A DNA stretch of 43,861 bases from Myxococcales bacterium (GCA_016212965.1 JACRDA010000484.1:1-43861); one strand, 5' to 3'; positions 8,179 to 18,175 are shown, counted from the stretch's first letter. The notes: generated by a model from the letters alone, not told the origin. A program made the numbers and translations.

Positions 8179-8397
8179 TCGTGGCTTCAGGCGACGGGCT
8201 TCAGCCTGCAGGGGATGCGCCCGACCCGCGTCGCACGAAACGGGTGGGCCGACGCGGGCTACCGACCACAGCCTCCGGCCTCCAGGCTCCAGGGCCTTGG
8301 GAGGGAGAGCGGGAGGCCACAGGGATCCACACCGCAGCTTCTGGGCCTGAAGCCTGAAGCCCGAAGCCTGAAGCCACCGGCACACTGGAGCCGAGCT
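8179..8397. repeat. Intergenic repeat element, copy B (inverted relative to copy A)
   Basis: Read on the minus strand from 8385 this matches copy A unit 2 and tail over about 115 bp (roughly 85 percent by eye). A 25-bp core (8306-8330, starting GTGGATCCCTG on the minus strand) is identical to 2572-2596. The left edge, GTGGCTTCAGGCGACGGGCTTC, repeats the end motif in the opposite direction, so the element is bounded by inverted copies of GTGGCTTCAGGC. It lies between convergent glgB and the gene at 8402-9433. Confidence 0.8.
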
Positions 8398-8401
8398 CGC
8401 T

Positions 8402-9433
8402 CTAGAAGCGGCCGGTCACACCGACCGCGCCGGGGCCGAGCGTCAGGTCTGCGCTCGCCCCGGCGGGCTCCTGCGGCGCGGGCGCGAGCGCGACCAGCGT
8501 GATGCCGGTCACGAGCGCGACGCCGCCGAGGACGAGGCTCACCGTCGTGCCGATGCGCTCGGTGTTGTAGGTGCTCGCGTCGGAGTGGTACTCGGGCGGG
8601 CACTGCAGATCCGACTTGCAGGCCGTGTCGGCGGAGAGGTCGCTCTTCCGCTTCACGGCGTCGAGGCCGAGCCCGAGCGCGACGACCCCGGCCGCGGCGC
8701 CGAGACCGATGGTGACGCCGCCGGCGATGGTGAGGGCGCTCGGGCCGGCCTCGGGCGGGGCCGGCGGTGGCCGGGGAGCGGGCACGGGACCGGGGACCGG
8801 ACCGGGGACCGGAGTCGGCACGACGCCTGCCGTGCCCGCCGGCAGCGCGAGCGGGACATCCTTGTGCTCGCGCTCGGCGAGGGTCACCTCGGCCACGACC
8901 ACCTGACCGCCCGACCGCGCCTCGATCTTGTGGGTGCCGGGGTCGATGAGCTGCTTGGCGCCGACGAGCGCAGCCATGACGGTCGCCCCGTCGATGCTGA
9001 CGGCGAGGTCCGCACCGCCGTTCGTGACCCGGAGCGTGACGCTCGGGATGCGCGGCATGAGCGCGGCGTTCTCCGCCTCGGCGTCGCGCTGCGCCTGCGC
9101 GTGGAGGTCGGTGGCGGTCGCGGGCAACGGCAGGCGCGTCACGCCGATGTAGCGCTCGGACGCCTCGACCCAGCGGTCGAGCTTCACGAGCGTGCGCGCC
9201 AACATGAGGCCGATGGTCGGCACCTGCACGACCTTGTAGGCGGTATCGAAGCGCTCGAAGGCCGCCTTGAAGTTGCCGGCCTGGTAGAGCCCGTCCCCTT
9301 CCTCTGCGAGCCGCCGCGCCGTGCCGCGCGCCGCGTCGGTGACCGGCTGCTGGGCCGTCGCGAGCGACGGCGCGGCGACGAAGGCGAGCGCAAGCAAGGC
9401 ACCCACGAGCCGACAGAGCGTTCTCTTCTTCAT
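8402..9433 (-). CDS. Exported TPR/PEGA-like protein with C-terminal membrane helices
   Basis: 343 residues. A Sec signal peptide covers about 1-28 (MKKRTLCRLVGALLALAF, cut near ATA/QQ). Residues 33-130 have TPR-like helices (EEGDGLYQAGNFKAAFERFDTAY). Residues 130-195 resemble a PEGA-type beta domain (VTLRVTNGGADLAVSIDG ... PGTHKIEARSGG). A Pro-rich linker (about 200-230) and two hydrophobic stretches near 233-258 and 292-315 follow. The gene starts 2 bp after the stop of the upstream kinase gene, so it is almost certainly co-transcribed with it. Such kinase/PEGA-protein pairs are frequent in myxobacteria; the protein may sense something at the envelope or be a kinase partner, but that is inference. 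Confidence 0.8.
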   Translation of the reverse strand: MKKRTLCRLVGALLALAFVAAPSLATAQQPVTDAARGTARRLAEEGDGLYQAGNFKAAFERFDTAYKVVQVPTIGLMLARTLVKLDRWVEASERYIGVTRLPLPATATDLHAQAQRDAEAENAALMPRIPSVTLRVTNGGADLAVSIDGATVMAALVGAKQLIDPGTHKIEARSGGQVVVAEVTLAEREHKDVPLALPAGTAGVVPTPVPGPVPGPVPAPRPPPAPPEAGPSALTIAGGVTIGLGAAAGVVALGLGLDAVKRKSDLSADTACKSDLQCPPEYHSDASTYNTERIGTTVSLVLGGVALVTGITLVALAPAPQEPAGASADLTLGPGAVGVTGRF

Positions 9434-9435
9434 GG

Positions 9436-10896
<1,461 letters not shown>

Positions 10897-10937
10897 GTGG
10901 GGCGCGGTCCGCTCCGGAGTGTACTCGATCTGTTCGC

Positions 10938-10949
10938 CTTGCGCGCAAG
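10938..10949. promoter_or_regulatory. 12-bp perfect palindrome in divergent kinase promoter region
   Basis: CTTGCGCGCAAG lies in the 131-bp gap between the divergent kinase gene and the gene at 11028, 41 bp upstream of the kinase start. Its place suggests an operator, but GC-rich palindromes of this size are not rare here. Confidence 0.25.
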
Positions 10950-11027
10950 CACCGCGCCGTCGGAACCGAGCCCGCGCCTCGGGTCCACCCATGGAGGGCA
11001 GGCACCTACCGTGGTACGGGAGCATTC

Positions 11028-11597
11028 ATGAGCGGCGAAGGTTCGGGACGGCGCGGCGGGGGCTCCGACATCGGCCCGCCGCAGCCCACGAGCGTGATGG
11101 CCTACGCGGTCCAGACGCGCACCTGCACCTACCTCCTCGACGACGCGGGCATCTGCCACTGGATCATGGCGCCCGCGGGCGTCGTGCCGAGCCACGTGCA
11201 GCAGTGCATCGGGGCGCAGTTCGTCGCGTGCCTCGCGTTCGACACGCCCGGCGGGCTCGTGCCGGAGCTCACCGTCGGGGCCCGCGCCCTCTTCGTCCGC
11301 CACGTCGAGGACCGGCTCGTGCTGCTGCGAACCGGCCCCATCCTCGCCCTCGAGGACCAGCGCGAGAGCTCGGAAGATCTCGGGCGGGTGGAGCTGCCGC
11401 GCGCCACGCCGTCCGCGCGCGGTCCCTACGCCGCCACCCCCGACTCGACACCCACGGCCCTCCGGCGCCCGCCACGGCAAGAGTACGGCCGCCGTGACGG
11501 CGCACCCGTCGTGTCCGAGCGCCCGACCTTCGGCCGCCCCGTCGTCGAGTCGAGCGGCGACGAGCAGACGATCAGCGTGACCTACCGACCGCGCTGA
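11028..11597 (+). CDS. Hypothetical protein, possibly cytoplasmic
   Basis: 189 residues, no signal peptide or membrane helix. Residues 22-115 look folded (VMAYAVQTRTCTYLLDDAGICHW, then QCIGAQFVACLAFD, then RHVEDRLVLLRTG), with several Cys; the last 75 residues are Pro/Arg-rich and probably disordered. I recognise no family. It starts with ATG, 131 bp from the divergent kinase gene, and may share its control. It converges on the desaturase gene with an 11-bp gap. Confidence 0.65.
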   Translation: MSGEGSGRRGGGSDIGPPQPTSVMAYAVQTRTCTYLLDDAGICHWIMAPAGVVPSHVQQCIGAQFVACLAFDTPGGLVPELTVGARALFVRHVEDRLVLLRTGPILALEDQRESSEDLGRVELPRATPSARGPYAATPDSTPTALRRPPRQEYGRRDGAPVVSERPTFGRPVVESSGDEQTISVTYRPR

Positions 11598-11608
11598 CGC
11601 GTCGCCGG

Positions 11609-12658
11609 TCAGGCGTTCATCACGGCGCCCTCGGGCACGTCCGCCGCGATGCGCCGCGTCCGCTCCTTCAGAAAGGCGATGACCTCGGCGTCCGTGCGCG
11701 TGTCGCCGGGCAGGCGCACGAAGCGGCGTGCCAGCACGTCGTAGCGGCCCAGGAACAGCAGCACCGAGACCATGAAGAAGTCGAGGCGCTCGAACACCAC
11801 GCAGCCCTCCTTCTTGTACCGGTCGATGTGGTCGAGGAAGTCCTTCGGCATCTCGGTCCAGTGGCGGTTCTGCTTCACGTGGTGGCCGATGTGGTAGCCG
11901 TCGTTGAAGCAGCGCTTGTTGTACGCGACGTTGATGCAGGTGATCGAGTTCGCGTAGCTGTCACCGGGCCGCGACGCGTCGATGAAGGCGTGCTGGCCCC
12001 AGTTGCCGATCATCATCATGAAGCGCACGGCCACGTACGGGAACAGGAACAGCACCAGGGTCGGGCGCCAGTCCACGAACATGAGCCCCACGATGGCGCC
12101 GACGTGCACGAGATCCGACACGACGGCGCGCCACGCGAGATTCGTGCGCCCGCGCGACACGAGGTAGCGGGTGATCTCGACCTGGATGAAGAGAAAGAAG
12201 CGAAAGAAGTAGACGAGCCAGTGGAGGAAGCTGTCGCGCTGGTAGCGCATCGTCGACGAGAGGTCGGCGCGCAGGTTGTTCTCCACGTGGTGCATCGCCA
12301 CGTGGTGCTCCATGTAGCCGGTCGGGATGCCGAAGAGCGCGCTCATCAGGTACGGGTGGGCCCGGTTCATGAAACGGTGCTTCTTGATGAACGGTCGGTG
12401 CATCGTGTTGTGCAGCATCAAGATGACCGGCGGGGCCAGCAGCGGCAGCTGCACGAGCGACACCAGGGCCGCGAGCCACCACGTGAAGTACACGTAGAGC
12501 AGCGCGACGAGCGGCAGCATGATGCCCACGCTACGCAACGTCAGGCGCACGAACACCGCGTCCCGCGGGTCGTAGAGCAGCCCGACGACCCAGCGCTGGA
12601 AGGCGCTCGGCGCGTAGCCCGGGACGGATGTCGGATCGGTGACCTCTAGCGTTCCCAT
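11609..12658 (-). CDS. Membrane fatty acid desaturase family protein
   Basis: 349 residues from the ATG at 12658; the frame is open further upstream but the added part is Arg-rich and not membrane-like. Three His boxes of the di-iron membrane desaturases are present: HNTMH (83-87), HVAMHH (119-124) and HIGHH (256-260), plus NWGQHAF near 220. Hydrophobic pairs at about 44-82 and 182-212 fit the usual four-helix plan. It would introduce a double bond or hydroxyl group into a lipid acyl chain; regiochemistry and substrate cannot be read from the sequence. No ferredoxin or reductase partner is adjacent. The gene upstream on the same strand ends 100 bp before it. Confidence 0.88.
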   Translation of the reverse strand: MGTLEVTDPTSVPGYAPSAFQRWVVGLLYDPRDAVFVRLTLRSVGIMLPLVALLYVYFTWWLAALVSLVQLPLLAPPVILMLHNTMHRPFIKKHRFMNRAHPYLMSALFGIPTGYMEHHVAMHHVENNLRADLSSTMRYQRDSFLHWLVYFFRFFLFIQVEITRYLVSRGRTNLAWRAVVSDLVHVGAIVGLMFVDWRPTLVLFLFPYVAVRFMMMIGNWGQHAFIDASRPGDSYANSITCINVAYNKRCFNDGYHIGHHVKQNRHWTEMPKDFLDHIDRYKKEGCVVFERLDFFMVSVLLFLGRYDVLARRFVRLPGDTRTDAEVIAFLKERTRRIAADVPEGAVMNA

Positions 12659-12758
12659 GCGATCTGGCCGCCTACGATGGATCGGGCGCGGCGAGCAAGC
12701 CAGCCCTGCGCGTCGATTGGCCGAGCGAGGGCGGGAGGCCGACCATTGACGCGGCGCG

Positions 12759-13088
12759 TCATGAGCGCTCGCTCCGCGTCCGCACCGCGGGTCCGCGGGC
12801 CCTCGAATCAACCGTGTCGGTCGATCGCCGCCGCAACGCCGGGTGCCGCCATGGCGAGCCGTCCTGCATCGAGTAGCTCGCGGCCTCCCCGACGTCCATG
12901 ACGACGACGCACCCGGCATGGACGAGCATGTTCGGCTCCGCGCCCACGCTGGTAGGCAGCTCGGCGGCCCACAAGCGCCCGCCGTCCACGTAGCTCAAGC
13001 AGAGCATCGTTCGCTTGCCGATGTAGAAGGCACGGCCCGCTTCGACGATGAGCCGGCACCCGCGGCGGATGCGCGTGCGAAGCTCCAT
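12759..13088 (-). CDS. Small hypothetical protein
   Basis: 109 residues from an ATG at 13088. The N-terminal 85 residues read as a compact beta-rich domain (CRLIVEAGRAFYIGKRTMLC, LSYVDGGRLWAAELPTS, HAGCVVVMDVGEAASYSM); the last 25 are Arg-rich and may be poorly conserved. No known family is recognised. Its ATG overlaps a possible ATG of the divergent gene as CATG, which is why I start that gene later. It lies 100 bp upstream of the desaturase gene on the same strand. Confidence 0.5.
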   Translation of the reverse strand: MELRTRIRRGCRLIVEAGRAFYIGKRTMLCLSYVDGGRLWAAELPTSVGAEPNMLVHAGCVVVMDVGEAASYSMQDGSPWRHPALRRRSTDTVDSRARGPAVRTRSERS

Positions 13089-13176
13089 GTTTCATCTCAC
13101 GCCGAGGTCGATCCCAGCGCAAGTGCCACAAGAGGTGTTGGCCCCTGGGCCCGAGCCGCGCTACGAGAGCCCCTTC

Positions 13177-13470
13177 GTGTCCACGATCCGGATCCACCGC
13201 CACCACGCCGAGGGCTCGACCGCGGTGCGCCGCAAGGCCGAGAACATCGCGCGCCGCATCGCCGCACGCCACGCGGTGAGCTGGCGCTGGCAGGGGGACT
13301 CGCTCGAGCTCGAGGCGCCGACGGGGCTCGCGAGCGGCACGCGCGGTCGCGTGACCATCGGCGAGGGGGACGTCGCCATCGAGATCGAGCTGCCGCTGCT
13401 GCTCCGCCCGATGCGCCGCATGGTCGAGCGCGAGGTGAGCGCCAAGCTCGACGCGGCGCTTTCCACCTAG
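13177..13470 (+). CDS. Polyhydroxyalkanoate-system-type small protein (PF09650-like)
   Basis: From the GTG at 13177 the protein (97 residues) begins VSTIRIHRHHAEG and continues AVRRKAENIARRIAARH, a middle beta section GTRGRVTIGEGDVAIEIELP and a final helix MRRMVEREVSAKLDAAL. This length and order fit the putative polyhydroxyalkanoic acid system family, small proteins often found near PHA genes. No PHA synthase is in the window, so a role in granules is only inherited from the family. The frame is open upstream: the ATG at 13087 would add 30 residues but overlaps the divergent start. I prefer the GTG because it matches the family N-terminus. Confidence 0.65.
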   Translation: MSTIRIHRHHAEGSTAVRRKAENIARRIAARHAVSWRWQGDSLELEAPTGLASGTRGRVTIGEGDVAIEIELPLLLRPMRRMVEREVSAKLDAALST

Positions 13471-13606
13471 CGCGCGGACCCGGCGTGCGCCCCCTCTGCT
13501 TGACCCGCCATCGCCGGAGCTGGCAAGCTGGCGGCGCACCCCAGCTCCGCCGCCTCCGGCCGCCCTCGTGGCGACTCCGGGCGCGGCGGCCGGGCCGGCA
13601 CTCATC

Positions 13607-15097
13607 ATGACGAAGGAACATTCACCGCAGCGCTACCGCGTCCTCGAGCGGCTCGCCTCCGGCGGCATGGCCGAGGTCTTCTTGGCGGAGAGCGCGGGCA
13701 TCGAGGGCTTCAAGAAGCTCGTCGCCATCAAGCGCGTCCTGCCGCACCTGTCGCAGAAGAAGCGCTTCATCGCGATGTTCCTCGACGAGGCGCGCCTGGC
13801 CGCACACCTGTCGCACTCCAACGTCGTGCAGGTGTTCGACATCGGCGTCGGCGACCAGACGTACTTCATCGTCATGGAGTACGTGGACGGCTCCGACCTG
13901 AAGGGGGTCATCAAGTACCAGAAGGACCTGAACCGACCCTTCCCCATCGAAGCCGCCATCTACATCACGACGCGCATCTGCGAGGGCCTGTCCTACGCCC
14001 ACGAGCGCACGGGAACGGGCGACGAGCCGCTCAACCTCGTCCACCGCGACATCTCACCGCCCAACGTGCTCATCTCCAAGCACGGCGAGGTGAAGATCGT
14101 GGATTTTGGCCTCGCCAAGGCCTCCACGCAGCTCGAGAAGAGCGAGGCCGGCATCATCAAGGGCAAATTCAGCTACCTGTCGCCCGAGGCCGCGGAAGGC
14201 AAGGAGGTCGATCGCCGCGCGGATGTGTTCGCCGTCGGCATCATGCTGTGGGAGATGCTCGCCGGGCGGCGCCTGTTCGTCGGCGCGAGCGACTACGAGA
14301 CGGTCAAGCTCGTGCAGCGCGCCGAGGTGCCGCCCATCAGCTCCATCAACCCGGGGGCCGGCAAGCCGCTCGACTCCATCCTGGCCCGGGCGCTCGCGCG
14401 CGACGCGGACAAGCGTTACGACTCGGCGCGCATGCTCGGGCAGGACCTCACCCGGTACCTGTTCAAGCTGGGCAAGCCGGTCAGCGCCTTCGACATCGCC
14501 GAGCTCGTGCACGGCGTCATGCAGAACAGGAAGCGCCCCGAGGGCGAGGGCGTGTCGATCATCGACAAGCTCATCTCGGAGACACTGTTCGAGTTCACGT
14601 CCCTCACCGACGACGACCGCAACAAGGGGGGCAAGGCGGGCGAGGCGAAGCAGCCGCTCAGCCTCGGCGCACTCGACGACTTCAGCGGCTGGCGCGACGG
14701 CGCCGCGAAGCGCGACGGCGGCAAGGGCGGCGACGACGCGATGCGCGGCGCGCTCGCCTCGCTCGAGGACGGCAATCTCGCCGCGCTCGAAGACGGCAAC
14801 CTCGCCGCGCTCGAGGACGAGCCCACGCCGGGGCGCCCGAGCGGCGAGCGGATCAGCGTGACGGCGGGCGACGGGCGCGTGAGCGCCGTGCCCGCGAGCG
14901 GGAGCGGCGCGGGGGCGCGCGATGTGGGCAGCGAGCTCGCGCAGCCGTCGAGCCGCACGCCCGCGAGCTACACGCCGAGCGAGCCGCTGGCCAAGAAGGG
15001 CCTCTCCTCGACGGTGAAGGTGCTCATCGTCCTCTGCCTCGCGGCCGCGGCCGCCGCCGTCGTCATTCTGAGCGGCGTGTTCAAGTCCGCGCCCTGA
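13607..15097 (+). CDS. Ser/Thr protein kinase with C-terminal membrane anchor
   Basis: 496 residues from the ATG at 13607 (the 13 upstream in-frame codons are Ala/Pro-rich). Gly loop LASGGMAEVFLAES (16-29), Lys42 in VAIKR, HRDISPPN (146-153), DFG 166-168, then GKFSYLSPEAAEG. HRDISPPN in place of HRDLKPxN is a variant often seen in myxobacterial kinases; Asp and Asn are kept. After the kinase domain (to about 290) comes a helical part, then a low-complexity linker with an 8-residue repeat LEDGNLAA (384-406) and one membrane helix in the last 31 residues (TVKVLIVLCLAAAAAAVVIL). It ends 30 bp before the methyltransferase gene, so the two are likely co-transcribed. Confidence 0.95.
   Translation: MTKEHSPQRYRVLERLASGGMAEVFLAESAGIEGFKKLVAIKRVLPHLSQKKRFIAMFLDEARLAAHLSHSNVVQVFDIGVGDQTYFIVMEYVDGSDLKGVIKYQKDLNRPFPIEAAIYITTRICEGLSYAHERTGTGDEPLNLVHRDISPPNVLISKHGEVKIVDFGLAKASTQLEKSEAGIIKGKFSYLSPEAAEGKEVDRRADVFAVGIMLWEMLAGRRLFVGASDYETVKLVQRAEVPPISSINPGAGKPLDSILARALARDADKRYDSARMLGQDLTRYLFKLGKPVSAFDIAELVHGVMQNRKRPEGEGVSIIDKLISETLFEFTSLTDDDRNKGGKAGEAKQPLSLGALDDFSGWRDGAAKRDGGKGGDDAMRGALASLEDGNLAALEDGNLAALEDEPTPGRPSGERISVTAGDGRVSAVPASGSGAGARDVGSELAQPSSRTPASYTPSEPLAKKGLSSTVKVLIVLCLAAAAAAVVILSGVFKSAP
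14762..14820 (+). repeat. 24-bp in-frame tandem repeat in kinase linker
   Basis: Two full 24-bp units (14762-14785, 14786-14809) and a partial third code for LEDGNLAA-LEDGNLAA-LEDE. A few third-position differences show it is not a very recent duplication. It lengthens the acidic linker between kinase domain and membrane anchor. Confidence 0.7.
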
Positions 15098-15127
15098 GGC
15101 GGCGGCGCCTGCGCTACGCACGGATCG

Positions 15128-15781
15128 ATGCGCACCGCCGAGGAGCGCGCGGGCTTCATCCGCGAGCACACCGAGCTCGCGCCGGTGCCGCTCGTGCCGG
15201 AGCTCCGGCTCCACCTCGCCACGGAGGTGACGGCGCTCTGGGAGGCGACCGAGGCCTGGCTGCGAGCGCACGATCTGCCGCCGCCGTTCTGGGCCTTCGC
15301 CTGGGCCGGCGGGCAGGCGCTCGCGCGCTGCCTCCTCGATCGCCCGGAGCTCGTGCACGGGCGACGCGTCCTCGACTTCGGCGCAGGCAGCGGGCTCGTG
15401 GCCATCGCCGCGCTCCGCGCCGGCGCCACCTGCGCCGTGGCGACCGACATCGACGACTTCGCCCTCGCGGCATGCACGCTCAACGCCGCGGCGAACGGCG
15501 TCGCGCTGGCGACCGACGCGCGCGACGTGTCGGACGCGTCGCTCGAGGACATCGACGTCGTGCTCGTCGGCGACATGTTCTACGAGCGCACACCCTCGGC
15601 GCGCTTCGAGCCGTGGCTGCGCGCGCTCGCCGCCGCGGGCAAGACGGTGCTCGCGGGCGAGCCGGGCCGCGCCTTCGCGCCGGCCGGCCTCGTGCTGGAG
15701 GCGAGCTACGAGGTGCCGACCAGCCTCGACCTCGAGGGGCGCACGAGCCGCACCGGGCGGGTGTGGCGCGTGCCGGGGTGA
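15128..15781 (+). CDS. Class I SAM-dependent methyltransferase (COG3897 / ETF-beta lysine methyltransferase-like)
   Basis: 217 residues. Residues 53-61 read PFWAFAWAG, typical of the group annotated as predicted nicotinamide N-methylase or ETF-beta Lys methyltransferase; the SAM motif I is VLDFGAGSGL (about 81-90), and an acidic post-I residue is in VATDIDD. The later DVVLVGDMFYE fits the substrate-side loop. It probably methylates a protein Lys or a related amine; the substrate is not evident. It follows the kinase gene by 30 bp. It converges on the DUF4344 gene. Confidence 0.8.
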   Translation: MRTAEERAGFIREHTELAPVPLVPELRLHLATEVTALWEATEAWLRAHDLPPPFWAFAWAGGQALARCLLDRPELVHGRRVLDFGAGSGLVAIAALRAGATCAVATDIDDFALAACTLNAAANGVALATDARDVSDASLEDIDVVLVGDMFYERTPSARFEPWLRALAAAGKTVLAGEPGRAFAPAGLVLEASYEVPTSLDLEGRTSRTGRVWRVPG

Positions 15782-15836
15782 GCAGCCGACCGCCACACTG
15801 CCCGGAAGGTCGGAGACGAGCTCGGTAGCTGGTGAC

Positions 15837-16751
15837 CTAGAGCGCCACCTTGGCGTGCGGCTTCAAGAGGTTCGTCCAAGCCTTGTCCTTCTTCTTGTAC
15901 TCGTCCTCGCAGCGCCGTCCGCGTTCCACCGGCAGCGGCGCCGGCACGTAGCGCGGCCCGAAGGTCTCGGGGTTGCTCCCCACCAGCGTGCAGAGGATGT
16001 TGAAGAAGCGCTGCTCGCCGAAGGCGTGCTCGTCCCACATCTTCGGCTGGTCGCCCGCCTTGCCGAGCTGGTACATCGCGACCGCGCCCGATTCGATGAT
16101 GTCGGGGCGCTCGACGTCGATGAGCAAGAGGGTCGCGAAGTCGTCGGCGACGTTCTCTTCGCCGCCGGTCACGCCGAGCTCGAGCTCACCTATCATCACG
16201 TGGCCGAGCTCGTGCAGGAAGCTGAAGAGCACCGCCTCGCGGGTGACCTTCGAGGCCTGCTCGTCGTCGACGTCGAGCGCCTTGACCTGCTTGTAGATGT
16301 GCTCGGGCAGCTCGAAGCACAGGATGAGGGCATGGCGGTCCGGGTCGTAGAAGGCGTTGGCCTGGTCGCACTCCTCGGTGCGCACCGGCACGTCGCGCGG
16401 CAGCGCGACGACCTTGTTCACGAGCTCGATCACCGCCGGGATCTCGGCGGGCGCGACGTACTCGCGCAGCTGCGCCAAGCGCGGGTTCTTGGGCGGCTGG
16501 TAGTCGAACACGAGCTTGCCCGTGTCCTTGGTCGTGGGCGCCGAGCCGCCCAGGGTGCCCGACGCCGCCGGGGTCCAGGTCGCCGTCGCGCTCGCGGTGC
16601 CGCCGGCCGCGGTCGCGCCGCTCGCCGACGCGGCGGGCGCCCCGCTCTCGGGCTTCTTGTTGCAGCCGGCCGCGAGCGCGACCGCGCCCGCGAGCACGAC
16701 GATCCGCTCGCACCACCCCGCGCGCCGGGGCACGCGCCACTTCGTCTTCAT
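15837..16751 (-). CDS. DUF4344-like putative metallopeptidase lipoprotein
   Basis: 304 residues from the ATG at 16751. Lipoprotein signal ends AVALAAGC (Cys30), then an Ala/Thr/Ser-rich linker to about residue 75. The folded part has HELGH (180-184), a zinc-peptidase motif, followed by GEENVADDFATLLL, the pattern of the DUF4344 family where the acidic residues probably give the third zinc ligand. It is predicted on the periplasmic side of a membrane. Peptide cleavage by this family is assumed from the motif. The gene is 62 bp downstream of another lipoprotein gene on the same strand, which may form one operon with it. Confidence 0.82.
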   Translation of the reverse strand: MKTKWRVPRRAGWCERIVVLAGAVALAAGCNKKPESGAPAASASGATAAGGTASATATWTPAASGTLGGSAPTTKDTGKLVFDYQPPKNPRLAQLREYVAPAEIPAVIELVNKVVALPRDVPVRTEECDQANAFYDPDRHALILCFELPEHIYKQVKALDVDDEQASKVTREAVLFSFLHELGHVMIGELELGVTGGEENVADDFATLLLIDVERPDIIESGAVAMYQLGKAGDQPKMWDEHAFGEQRFFNILCTLVGSNPETFGPRYVPAPLPVERGRRCEDEYKKKDKAWTNLLKPHAKVAL

Positions 16752-16813
16752 GTCGGGACGGTCCACGGAGGCACGATACAATAGCTGCGGCGCCGCGCGC
16801 ACCACCGCAGCGC

Positions 16814-18175
16814 TCACTCGCAGTAGCTCGCGGGCGGCACCGGGGGCTCGAACGGCACGGCGCCCGCCGCCTCCGCGACCGTCCCGCCCACGTCGTCGAT
16901 GGCGTAGATCCGCGCGCCGGGGCCTACGCCGAGCTGCAGCTCCTCGAAGGCGGTGAGGTAGCTGTAGCCGGTGTCGATGGCGCCGTCCGGCGAGCGGTAC
17001 TCCACGAGGAAGGTCTTGCGGCCGCTCGGGCTCGTGCCGCACTCGACGCAGTAGTGGGCGTAGGGATCGCCCGCCGTGGGTGCGTCGTCGACGAGCGCAC
17101 CGCTCGTCGACCCGACGAAGACCGCACCGTCCGCCGGGGCATCGGTGACGACCGGCGTGTCGGACGGCACGACGAGCACCAGCCGGTCCACGCCCGGGTC
17201 GTCCCAGAGCGCCGTGTCCCACCCGCCGCCGCCGAAGAAGTTCGGCCCGAGCCAGGCCGTCGTCTGCACCACCTCGCCGACGTACCAGACGGCCACGTCG
17301 TCGCCACGGCCACCCATCACGCGAAAGTCGTGGGCGTTGCCGCGGATGACGACGAGGTCGTCGCCGTCGCCGGGGTCGAGCACCGAGGTCACGCCCCCGG
17401 CGCCGTTGCCGAGGTCGATGCCGGCCCGGTCCCAGTCGCGCACGAACACCCAGTCGCTTCCGGGCCCCGTGTGGAGGGTCGTGGTCGTGATGGCGAAGCT
17501 GCCGTCGGCGTGACTGCCGCAGCCCGCGATGACGAGGTCGTCGTCGCGGAGCGCGCCCGCCGCGGTGGAGCCCGTGCGGAAGTCGAGCGACCACGAGGCG
17601 TCGAACACGAGCACGTCCGGACCGTCCGCGAGCTCGCCACTGCCGTAGCTGTGAATCGCGCCCGCCGCGCCGAGCCGGATGACGTCGGTGCCGCTCGAGC
17701 CCTCGAAGTAGGCCGCGGCCCCGCTCCAGTCGACGTCGGCCACGAGGCCCTGAAAGGTCCAACCGTAGGCGCGGCCCGAGCCGTCCACGCGCAGCGCGAA
17801 GTCGCCGAGGTTGTCGTGGAAGTTGCGCCAGTTCGCGAGGTCGTCGCTCGGGTCGTCCCAGTCCCACGCCCCCGGCGGCAGGACCGGCGTCGGCTGCCCC
17901 TGTCCGTCGGCGTGCCCGTCGAAGTACTCGTCGTCGTAGAGCCCGGCGAGCGGGAAGTCGCCCGCGCCCGGCGACCAGGAGCCGTTCCACGAGTGCTCGT
18001 TCGGCACGGGGAAGCCGCTGCCGTTGCCGGCCGCGCCGCCCGCGCCGGTGCCGGTGCCGCCCGCCCCACCCGTGCCGCCGGCCCCGGCCGCGTCGTCTCC
18101 GCAACCAGCCGCCCAGGCGAAGAGGGCGACCGCGAGGCAAACGCGCGCTCCCCGGACCGTCTCGCTCGCAGCCAT
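16814..18175 (-). CDS. Large secreted lipoprotein of unknown function
   Basis: 453 residues: lipoprotein signal with CLAVALFAWAAGC (Cys25), a Gly/Ala/Thr linker of about 25 residues, then a beta-rich exported part with many Asp/Gly turns (DDDLVIAGCGSHADGS, DPGDGDDLVVIRGNAHDF, GGRGDDVAVWYVG). The repeated D-D-L-V-V and GGRGDD pieces recall beta-roll or parallel beta-helix proteins, but only one near-match to the RTX nonapeptide is present, so I do not call it RTX. Four Cys in the C-terminal third may form disulfides. Divergent from the acyl-CoA dehydrogenase gene by 60 bp. Surface exposure is likely; function unknown. Confidence 0.75.
   Translation of the reverse strand: MAASETVRGARVCLAVALFAWAAGCGDDAAGAGGTGGAGGTGTGAGGAAGNGSGFPVPNEHSWNGSWSPGAGDFPLAGLYDDEYFDGHADGQGQPTPVLPPGAWDWDDPSDDLANWRNFHDNLGDFALRVDGSGRAYGWTFQGLVADVDWSGAAAYFEGSSGTDVIRLGAAGAIHSYGSGELADGPDVLVFDASWSLDFRTGSTAAGALRDDDLVIAGCGSHADGSFAITTTTLHTGPGSDWVFVRDWDRAGIDLGNGAGGVTSVLDPGDGDDLVVIRGNAHDFRVMGGRGDDVAVWYVGEVVQTTAWLGPNFFGGGGWDTALWDDPGVDRLVLVVPSDTPVVTDAPADGAVFVGSTSGALVDDAPTAGDPYAHYCVECGTSPSGRKTFLVEYRSPDGAIDTGYSYLTAFEELQLGVGPGARIYAIDDVGGTVAEAAGAVPFEPPVPPASYCE

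Noticed and set aside
5381..8350. Long alternative frame over glgB
   Set aside because: Arg/Ala-rich shadow of glgB, with no recognisable domain.
12659..12758. Possible tRNA or small RNA in the gap before the desaturase gene
   Set aside because: No cloverleaf, no CCA end and no promoter or terminator signals were found.
16814..18175. RTX toxin or calcium-binding beta-roll protein
   Set aside because: Only one stretch (GGRGDD) approaches the nonapeptide; there is no tandem array, and the protein has a lipoprotein signal rather than a type I export tail.
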